Source: DATKDU01 sp035512595
Lineage (GTDB): Bacteria > Planctomycetota > Planctomycetia > Pirellulales > Pirellulaceae
Direction: 5' to 3'
Assembly (NCBI GenBank): GCA_035512595.1
Contig: DATKDU010000018.1
Coordinates: 1-12,371, forward strand
DNA length: 12,371 nt
Positions within the stretch are counted from its first letter, which is position 1; the number at the start of each line of letters is the position of its first letter. The notes below the pieces were generated by a model that did no database searches, was not told the origin of the DNA, and saw only the letters and a list, made by a program, of their open reading frames with translations. Shown here piece by piece: positions 1-7,000 of this stretch. Both the position numbers and the translations under genes were made by a program.

Positions 1-2
1 CC

Positions 3-704
3 GACTTCCGAATCCTGCGGCCGGCGCGAAACCGCAACTATCCCAAGCGGCTGGCGACGGCGTATGCCGTCGAGACTGAGCCCGGCATCTTTGCCGTCGT
101 CACGCGGCTGTACGACCAGTCGAACCTATCGCGGCCGCCGCAGACGCCCCTTCCTGCGATCCTGTACGTCTCGCACCATTCGGCCGACGTGGAGCTGCGC
201 GAGGAGCCGCTGGTCAAGGAGCTGCGCGAAGCGTCGCCCGACGCGGCCCTTTACGCCTGCGACCTCCGTGGCATTGGCGAATCGCGCCCCGACACGTGCG
301 GCAGCGATCAGTTCCTCTCGCCCTACGGCAGCGACTACTTCTACGCGGCCCACTCGATCATGCTCGATCGGCCGTACGTTGGCCAAAAGACGCTCGACCT
401 TCTTCGCGTGCTCTCGTGGATTCACCAGTTTGGCCACCGCGAAATCCACGTCGCCGCCCTCGGCTGGGGCGCAATCCCCGCCGCCTTCGCATCCCTCCTC
501 TCGCCGCACGCCGCGCAGGTCACGCTCAAGCGCGGCCTGGCGTCGTATGCCGCCGTCGCCGAGAGCGACCACTACCGCTGGCCGCTTTCCTGCTTCGTGC
601 CCGGCGTGCTGGCGACGTTCGACCTGCCGGATTGTTACCGGGAGCTGGAGCAACAGAAAAAACTCAAGCAGATCGATCCTCGTGGGGCGGAGGGTCCGAC
701 ATAG
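3..704 (+). CDS. alpha/beta-hydrolase-like protein (planctomycete acetyl-xylan-esterase/dienelactone-hydrolase style), 3' part only
   Basis: The reading frame is open from the left edge (frame beginning at base 3) to a TAG at 702-704, giving about 233 visible residues; the start lies outside the window. The codons before the first internal ATG encode protein-like sequence (LATAYAVETEPGIFAVVTRL, then ILYVSHHSADVEL), so this is a truncation by the window edge and not a short gene starting at 189. Alpha/beta-hydrolase landmarks in order are a central strand ending YVSHHS, the turn ACDLRGIGESRP, a helix-rich stretch (TLDLLRVLSWIHQFG), and the strand-turn-helix IHVAALGWGAIPAAF, where the nucleophile elbow is expected. 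The C-terminal part, FVPGVLATFDLPDCYREL, resembles the tail of planctomycete proteins annotated as acetyl xylan esterase or dienelactone hydrolase (recalled similarity). The elbow reads A-L-G-W-G instead of G-x-S-x-G, so the catalytic serine appears absent from this domain. Substrate is unknown. The gene converges on prc, 94 bases away. Confidence 0.75.
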   Translation, partial: DFRILRPARNRNYPKRLATAYAVETEPGIFAVVTRLYDQSNLSRPPQTPLPAILYVSHHSADVELREEPLVKELREASPDAALYACDLRGIGESRPDTCGSDQFLSPYGSDYFYAAHSIMLDRPYVGQKTLDLLRVLSWIHQFGHREIHVAALGWGAIPAAFASLLSPHAAQVTLKRGLASYAAVAESDHYRWPLSCFVPGVLATFDLPDCYRELEQQKKLKQIDPRGAEGPT

Positions 705-743
705 GCGGGCACGGAATTCGGAACGTCGCCAATCGACCCTACT

Positions 744-780
744 AAAGAAAAAGTCCAAGGTCCAATTTGGCTTGGACTTT
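744..780 (-). terminator. intrinsic terminator of prc, in the convergent gap
   Basis: Bases 750-759 (aaagtccaag) and 771-780 (cttggacttt) form a perfect 10-bp inverted repeat with an 11-base loop. Read on the minus strand, the stem runs directly into TTTTTCTTT, the T-run expected of a rho-independent terminator, 19 bases after the prc stop. Read on the plus strand the stem is preceded by the A-tract and followed by ggactcggga, so it would be a poorer terminator for the hydrolase-like gene, though the same hairpin may serve both. An alternative smaller pairing (tccaa/ttgga) exists inside the loop region. Confidence 0.7.
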
Positions 781-798
781 GGACTCGGGACCAAAAAG

Positions 799-2907
799 TC
801 AGTTCGCCCCCGCGACCTTTTCCTTGTTCAGCAGCCGAAGGTAATCAACCGTCACGGCCAGGGCTTCGCTGGAGTAGAAATCGCGCTTGAACACCTCGTC
901 GTTCCCCTTCTCCTGGTGCTCGAACGTCTTCTCTTCCTCCTTCTCGGAGTCGAGCTCGGCGCGGCGAGCGAGGAACTTTTCTTCGGAGAGGGGGATTTCC
1001 TTCTTCGTCTTCTGCTCGATGTACCGCTGGATGTTCTTGTCCAGCTTGGCAAATTCCGCGGAGGCGCTGGTCCGCTGCTTGGAGAGATTCTTGAGCTCCA
1101 CGAGCAGGTTCGGGCGGACCTGGTCGTACTTGCTGAACTCGGCCGCCGGCACCTTGTCGAACTCGACCGCATAGTCAAGGTCGCCTTCGCTGATGTCGGT
1201 GATGTGGTCGGTCAGCGACGGGAGCACGACGTCGGCCAGCACGCCGCGCTTCTGGGTGCTGTCGCCGTTGGGCCGATAGAACTGCTGCATCGTCAGCTTC
1301 AGCGCTCCGAGATTCGGCGGGTTGCCGATCCGGAACATCAATGGTCCCAGGTCGAGCAGGCTCTGCACCGTCCCCTTGCCGTGGGTCGAGGTGTCGCCGA
1401 CGATCAGGCCGCGATGGTAATCCTGGATCGCGCCGGCCAGAATCTCGCTGGCGCTGGCGCTGAACTTGCTCGTGAGCACGACCAGCGGCTTGTTCCACAC
1501 CTCGCCCCGGTCGAGATCGCGGTAATCCTGGACGTGGCCGTCGGGGTCCTTCACCTGCACGACCGGACCCTCGTCGATGAACAAGCCGGTCAGGTTGATC
1601 GCTTCGGTGAGGCTGCCGCCGCCGTTGCGCCGCAGGTCGAGGATCAGGGCATCGACCCCCTTCTTGCTGAAGTCATTGAGGATCCTTTTCACGTCGGCAG
1701 TCGTGCTCTTGAAGTCGCCGCCGGCGCGGGCCGCTTCCATGTCCATGTAAAAGCTGGGCAGGTCGATGTACCCCAGCTTGTAAGGCGTGCCGTCCGCCTT
1801 CTTTCCTTCCTCGACGATCTCGCCGCGGGCTTCGCTGTCCTTGAGCTCGATCTTGGCCCGCACGATCCGGATCGTCTTCAATTCGCCGCCGGCTTCGGGC
1901 ATGACCCCCAGCCGCACGATCGATTTAGCCCGTCCTCGAATCAGCTTCACCACGTCGTTGAGCTTCATGTCCACGACGTCCACCATTTCCCCTTCTTCTC
2001 CCTGACCGACCGAAACGACCCGGTCGCCGACCTTGAGCTCCCCTTGCTTCTCGGCGGCGCCGCCGGCCACGACTTTATCGATCACCGTGTAGCCGTCGTC
2101 CATCTTGAGCTGCGCCCCGATGCCGTCGAGGTTCAGGCTCATCAGGATGCGGAAGTTATCGAGCGTGTTGGGGGACATGTAGGTGGTGTGCGGATCGAAG
2201 CTGGTGGTCACGCTGGTGAGGAAGATTTCCAGCAGCTCGTCCTCGTCGGTCTGGTGCATCCGCTTGGCGAAGCTGTGGTACCGCCGGCTGAGCCGCACTT
2301 TGGGATCTTCCTTCTTCTTGTTCTCCTTGTCGCTCCTGAGGACCAAGAGGTCGTACTTGAGCTGCTTCCGCCAGCGATTCTTGGCGGCGGCGGCGTCCTG
2401 CAAGTAAGGGAGCTTGTCCCAGTCGGTGGAAAGCACCTCGTCCTCGGTGAAGTCAAAATCCTCCTTCAGCAGCTCATCGACCTGGACAACGCGCTCGTCC
2501 ACGCGCTGCAGGAAGCGGCCAAAGACGGCATAGGCGAAGCTGATGTCCCCCTGCCGCATCATGTCGTCCAGCTTGTCCTTCTGCTGCTCGAACTCGGCAA
2601 TGTCCGACTGCTGGAAATAGAGCCTGCGGTTGTCCAGCGACTTGAGGAATTGCTCCAGGGCTCGCGACGAAATCTTGTCGTCCAGCGGCTGCTTGGCCCG
2701 CGTCAGGTGCTCGTCGGTCACCATCTTCGTCACCGCCCGCGTGATTTGCCGGTCCTCTGTCCGGGGTCCCGTCAGGATTCTGGCTTCGACAGCCAGGGAA
2801 CGTCCGCTGAGTGTCAGGCAGAGAGCAATCACTGCCGCGGCAGCAAAACCCGGCCGGAGGCGGCAAATCGCTGGCAAAACGCGGGGAAGGAAAATGGAAC
2901 TGACCAT
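799..2907 (-). CDS. prc: carboxyl-terminal processing protease, Tsp/Prc type (peptidase family S41)
   Basis: This 702-residue protein is close in length to E. coli Prc/Tsp (about 680). It is predicted to cleave exported proteins near their C-termini in the periplasm. Visible order: signal peptide at about residues 1-40 (hydrophobic FAAAAVIALCLTL); Tsp-type N-terminal helical domain (AKQPLDDKISSRAL at 71-84, LDNRRLYFQQSDI at 91-103, FDPHTTYMSP at 237-246); PDZ domain at about 255-335 (DGIGAQL, then ELKVGDRVVSVGQ); S41 core with GYIDLPSF at 379-386 and ALILDLRRNGGG at 420-431; catalytic region FSASASEI at 482-489 and GKGTVQ at 510-515. By alignment to Tsp the Ser-Lys dyad is Ser485 and Lys511. 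A Lys/Glu-rich C-terminal helical tail follows from about 600, as in Tsp (DUF3340-like). The ATG at 2907 has GAGGG six bases upstream. It is the last of four co-directional genes, 231 bases after cbiX, so it may have its own promoter, but none is clear. Confidence 0.93.
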   Translation of the reverse strand: MVSSIFLPRVLPAICRLRPGFAAAAVIALCLTLSGRSLAVEARILTGPRTEDRQITRAVTKMVTDEHLTRAKQPLDDKISSRALEQFLKSLDNRRLYFQQSDIAEFEQQKDKLDDMMRQGDISFAYAVFGRFLQRVDERVVQVDELLKEDFDFTEDEVLSTDWDKLPYLQDAAAAKNRWRKQLKYDLLVLRSDKENKKKEDPKVRLSRRYHSFAKRMHQTDEDELLEIFLTSVTTSFDPHTTYMSPNTLDNFRILMSLNLDGIGAQLKMDDGYTVIDKVVAGGAAEKQGELKVGDRVVSVGQGEEGEMVDVVDMKLNDVVKLIRGRAKSIVRLGVMPEAGGELKTIRIVRAKIELKDSEARGEIVEEGKKADGTPYKLGYIDLPSFYMDMEAARAGGDFKSTTADVKRILNDFSKKGVDALILDLRRNGGGSLTEAINLTGLFIDEGPVVQVKDPDGHVQDYRDLDRGEVWNKPLVVLTSKFSASASEILAGAIQDYHRGLIVGDTSTHGKGTVQSLLDLGPLMFRIGNPPNLGALKLTMQQFYRPNGDSTQKRGVLADVVLPSLTDHITDISEGDLDYAVEFDKVPAAEFSKYDQVRPNLLVELKNLSKQRTSASAEFAKLDKNIQRYIEQKTKKEIPLSEEKFLARRAELDSEKEEEKTFEHQEKGNDEVFKRDFYSSEALAVTVDYLRLLNKEKVAGAN

Positions 2908-3138
2908 GAAAGGCCCTCACTGGATAAGCGGGAAATCAGAAGCCTGGCGGCGTAACGCCTTGATAGACAACACTTTGATACTAAAGGCCCGGCGGCACTC
3001 CGGCAAGCAGAAAGCACGGGGAACCGCCTGGCCGGAGAAATTTTAGCCCGCACGCCTGCCGGCGACAACATGAATCGGCTCTTAAGGCGGGGAAAGCCAG
3101 CAGGCAGGTTGCGATTCCACTCAGGGCCACCCGACAAA

Positions 3139-3918
3139 TCAGCCAGCGAGCGCTCGCTCGATCAGATCGACGGTCGCGGCTGCCAGGAGCTCGTTTTCGG
3201 CCAGCAAGCCGGTGACCATCCATTCCTGTCCCGGACGCTGTGCGGCAATCTGGTCCACCTGGCGATGCAGCCGCTCGACCAGCTCGCCGTGAAAGAGGAG
3301 GTGCGGCTGGACGATCACCCGCGAGAAGGTCTGCTCATCCACCTCGGCAATCGCTTCGGCAAGCTGCGGCCTGGCCATCGCCAGAAAGGCCACCCGCACG
3401 CTTTGCATCCCGGCACGTTCCGCCAACAGAGCAGCAAACTGGTGCATTTCAGCCGTCGCGGCCTCGTCGGTGCTGCCCCGGCCGACCGCCAGCAGCAATG
3501 TTCGCTCCTGGGGCACGACGGCGCGGCCTGCGAGGGACTCAAGGACCCGCTGTTGCGCTAGTTCGACAATCAACGGATGGCAGCCAAAGGGTTCGGTTTG
3601 ATGCAGCGGCAGTTCGGCAATGCCGCATCGCGACAGGGCCTGTGCGACGGCCGAGGGGACATCTTCCTTGGCATGACCGGCGGCAAACAGGAGCAGCGGC
3701 GCGACAATGAGCCGCTGAATGCCCCTGGCGACGAGCCGCTCGACCGCTTGCGCGATCGTCGGCTCGGCCAGTTCGAGAAACGCCGGCTCAAGCGGCCGAT
3801 TCAGCCGCTGGCGCACTTGGTCGGCCAGCGACAGGAACTGGCTTCGACCCCGCTCGCTGCGGGTGCCGTGACCCACAAGCAGCACGCCTGCGGCATCGGT
3901 GGTCGAGGGGGGAGACAT
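3139..3918 (-). CDS. cbiX: sirohydrochlorin chelatase, CbiX/SirB family, two-domain form
   Basis: A 259-residue protein that should insert Co2+ or Fe2+ into sirohydrochlorin for cobalamin or siroheme synthesis in the cytoplasm; the metal cannot be told from sequence. The N-terminal domain has the family opening LLVGHGTR (His17), FLELAEPTI, and APLLLFAAGHAKEDVP with His82, the second metal-binding histidine expected in the family. A second, similar half starts near residue 140 (LLLAVGRGSTD), where the first histidine is replaced by Arg147, while QPHLLFHGEL keeps His206 and His210. This fits the tandem long form with one working half. I chose the ATG at 3918. The same frame continues upstream to an ATG at 4005, but those 29 residues are only a translation of the heptad repeat and the family has nothing before the GVLLVGHG strand that would need them. 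The ribosome site is odd: AAGGGG abuts the ATG with no spacer. The gene follows the WD40 giant by 99 bases. Confidence 0.88.
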   Translation of the reverse strand: MSPPSTTDAAGVLLVGHGTRSERGRSQFLSLADQVRQRLNRPLEPAFLELAEPTIAQAVERLVARGIQRLIVAPLLLFAAGHAKEDVPSAVAQALSRCGIAELPLHQTEPFGCHPLIVELAQQRVLESLAGRAVVPQERTLLLAVGRGSTDEAATAEMHQFAALLAERAGMQSVRVAFLAMARPQLAEAIAEVDEQTFSRVIVQPHLLFHGELVERLHRQVDQIAAQRPGQEWMVTGLLAENELLAAATVDLIERALAG

Positions 3919-3933
3919 CCCCTTGAGCTTAAA

Positions 3934-4014
3934 TGCGGAGTGCGGAATGCGGAATGCGGAGTCCCAGCATTCCCAACTCCGCACTCCGCACTCCGCATTC
4001 CGCATTCCGCATTC
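3934..4014. repeat. GCGGAAT/GCGGAGT heptad array forming a long inverted repeat
   Basis: The gap between the WD40 gene and cbiX is mostly tandem 7-base units. The left arm (3934-3962) has four units of GCGGAGT or GCGGAAT type. The right arm (3976-4014) has five full units and a partial one of the complementary ACTCCGC/ATTCCGC type. Bases 3941-3962 and 3990-4011 are perfect 22-base reverse complements. Because the units are alike, the arms can also pair in shifted registers. The spacer between the arms is cccagcattccca. In a transcript this would be a very stable hairpin starting 4 bases after the WD40 stop and ending 15 bases before the cbiX ATG. There is no T-run, so it is not a classic intrinsic terminator. 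Similar AECG/MRNAECG-type translated repeats are recalled from planctomycete annotations, which suggests a dispersed family. Confidence 0.85.
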
Positions 4015-4017
4015 GAC

Positions 4018-7000
4018 TCACCGCGCCGCCAGCGGGATCGTCAGCCGGATGATCCGCGGATCACTCGTGGCCACCACGATCTCGCTGGCGTCGGGCGACC
4101 AGGCGAGGCGGTACGCCGCCGCGACCGCGAGTTGCTGATGAAAGAGCGGCGTGCCGTTGGCTGCATCCCACACAAACAGCTTGCCCGTGTCATCGAGCGT
4201 GGCGACGCGTTGGCCATTGGCGCTGTAGCGGAGATCGACGATCGGCTGATTGTGCCCTTCCGCCTGACGGGCCCGCTCCAGCGAAGCACGCTGAAAGGTC
4301 TGCCACTGCTTGCTTCGTCCGCCAGAGTGGAGCAGACTGCCGTCCGCGGACCATGCGACCGCTTGCAAAGCCTCGCTGCCGGCGACGATCTTGGCCGATT
4401 CTTTCCCCTCCAAGTCCCAGAGGCGAATGGCCCCATCTCGGCCGGCCGATGCCAGCTCTTGTCCGTCGGCGCGCCAAGCCAGCGCCTGTACCGGGCCCTC
4501 GTGGGCTGGCCAGTCACGAACGACCGCGCCGTCCACGGCGGAGAGCGTTCGCAAATGCCCATCGCCGCAGGCCGCGGCCAGTTCGCTCCCATCGGCACGA
4601 AACGCAACCTGATGCACTATCAACTTGCCCAGCTCGCGCGTCCACCGCGACTGGCTGTCGGCAATCGACCAGATGTCGATCTTCGCATCGGCGCCAATGC
4701 TGATCGCGTGCCGCTCATCGCCAGCCACGACCGCATGCCTGACCGCGCCCACATGCCCGCGGGCTTGAAGGACGAGCGAGACGGTGAGTTTTTCATTAGC
4801 CTGGGACAGATCGTAATGTCGCAGGATGCCGTCGGCGCCGGCCACGATCGCCCGCCGGCCGTCCTGGGCGAAGCGAATGGTCGTGATCGGCGTATGGGTC
4901 ATCACGTCGGCCAGCAGCGCTCCATCGGCCGCTCGCCAGATCCACAGATGCGAATCATCGCCGCCGGCTGCCAGCAAATCGCCGCTCTTGGTGACAGCGA
5001 CCGCACGAATCGGCCCGGTCGCTCCCTGGTAGTCGGGGCCGCGCGACAGATCGGCCAGCGACCAACTCGTCACCTCTCCGGCGGAGCCCCCTGTAATTAC
5101 CCCAGCGCCGTCGGGGCCGATCGCCACTGCCGTCGTGCGCTCCAAACCGGCCGCCACGTGAGTCAGCGTCAGGCCGAATCGGCGCACGGTCCGATCTGCG
5201 CCGCCGGAGAGGATCGCTTTCCCGTCGGCACTGATCGCGACGCTCGTCACCGGGCCCGTATGGCCCGCAAACCGCTCGATCTCTTTGCCGCTGGCCCGAT
5301 CGGACAAGCGCACCTGGCCGTCGTCGCTGCCGGTCACGATTCGCTGGCCGTCGCCGGTGAGAGCCACGCTGCGGAGATTGGCTGGCGTCTGCGCCTCCTG
5401 CGGCTGAAGTGGACTGCCATCCGCGGCGGCTGAGCCGTCCCACTGCCAGGTGCGCAACTGCGCCTCGCCGCACACCGCCAGCAGGTGCTGGCCGTCGGGT
5501 GCGATGGCCAGCGACGTGACTGGCGCCGGCGAGCCGGCCAGCGTGCGGAGCAGCTTGCCGGTGGATGCGTCCCACTGGCGGATGAGCTTGTCTGCGCCGG
5601 CGGAAAAGAGTCCGCTGCCGCTTGGCGACCAGGCGACTGCCGAAGCGCCCCCTTCGTGCGGCGGCAGCATCTGCACGAGCGCAGGAGCGAGCGGATAGAT
5701 CGGGTTGGCCGCGGTTGCCACGAGGAATTGTCCTTCGTCGCCGGCTGCCATCGCCGTCATGGCCGCGGGAACCGCGATCTCTTCCAGCGGCTTGCCATCG
5801 GCCGCGTTCAGGATCCGCACTTTCTGATCCACGCAGGCGACGGCAATGCGTTTCGCATCCAGATACACGACCCGGATGATCGGCGACGGCAGCGTGACCT
5901 GGAACTGCGCTTGTCCATCGGCCGCGTTCCACGCCAGCAGAATCGGCTGCGCCTGCGTGGGATCACCCCCAGCGATGATCTGCGCCCCGTCGGGCCGCAC
6001 CGCCACGCTGCGGGTTGCGAAAGGGCTGCCGCCGCAGAGGCGGACCAGATTGCCGGCGGCATCCCACAGCTTGACCGTCTTGTCGTCACCGGTCGTCACC
6101 AGTTGGCCGTCCGGTGTGGCCGCCAGTTCGTACACCTTCACTGGATCGGCGGCAATCTGCAGCGTGCATGCCAGCGGCCAGATGTAAATGGGCTCATTTC
6201 CCGCCGCGGCAATCACCTGCTTGCCGTCGCTGGAGATGGCCAGCGACGCGGCCGGGATCGAGAGCCCGCTGATCGACTCGCGAATAACTCCCGTCTTGGC
6301 ATCCCACAGATGGATTTGCCCGTCATCACCACTGACGGCCAGCAGGGCGCCGCCGCTCGCGCCTGCAAAGGCGCGGATCGGCATCGGCGCGTTCAACGTC
6401 GCCACGGCTGCCCCATCGGCCGCGTTGAAGACGCGGATCGTCTTGTCGGCCGATGCCGCGATCAGGCGGCTTCCGTCTTCCGCAAGGGCCAGCCCGGTGA
6501 TCGCATCCGCCGCAGTGAGCACCGTCCGCACGGCTGCGCCGTCGGCGCTGTTCCATTGCCGCACGGTCATGTCGCTGCCACCGGAGAACAGGCCGCTGCC
6601 ATCGGCGGAATAACTCAAACAGGTGACCGCTCCGCCCGCTGCCAATACCTGGTGACCGGCGATGATCCGCTCAAGCGAAGGAGCGTGCAGCGAGATGTAG
6701 TGGTTTTCGTGCCCTGCCAGCAGTCGCTCGCCTGCGAACGCCACGCAGGCGGCCGGCGAAGCGACGCTCATCGTCTCCAGCAGCGTTCCATCCACCGGAT
6801 TGAAGATCCGCAGCCGTCCGTCGGCGCAGGCCGCGGCCAGCTTGGGAAGGGTGGGATGATACGCCAGCGAGACTACGCCAGCGCCGGCGGCAATCTTTCG
6901 CTCGAGCTGGTTGTTGTCCAGCCGCCAGAGATGAATCTGCCGATCTGCGCCGGCAATCGCGATCTGCTGGCCGTCGGCCCTGATGGCAAGTGCCGCGGGA

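Noticed and set aside
64..2955. A 963-codon plus-strand open frame spanning the hydrolase-like gene and the whole antisense of prc
   Set aside because: It overlaps a clear hydrolase frame and a clear Tsp protease. Its translation is low-complexity Arg/Ser then Leu/Val/Glu-rich, which is what the antisense of a GC-rich gene gives. No domain is recognisable.
2960..2980. Two TTGATA direct repeats (2960-2965 and 2975-2980) in an AT-richer patch upstream of prc, possibly promoter or operator
   Set aside because: The patch is in the right gap, but no convincing -35/-10 pair with normal spacing can be drawn on the minus strand, and two six-base words can occur by chance.
3054..3105. Imperfect inverted repeat gcctgccggc / gccagcaggc downstream of cbiX as a terminator
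   Set aside because: It has one mismatch, a 32-base loop and no T-run on the minus strand. In such GC-rich DNA this is weak.
3919..4005. Upstream extension of cbiX to the ATG at 4005
   Set aside because: The added 29 residues are only a translation of the heptad inverted repeat. The family begins just before the GHGTR strand, which the ATG at 3918 already provides.
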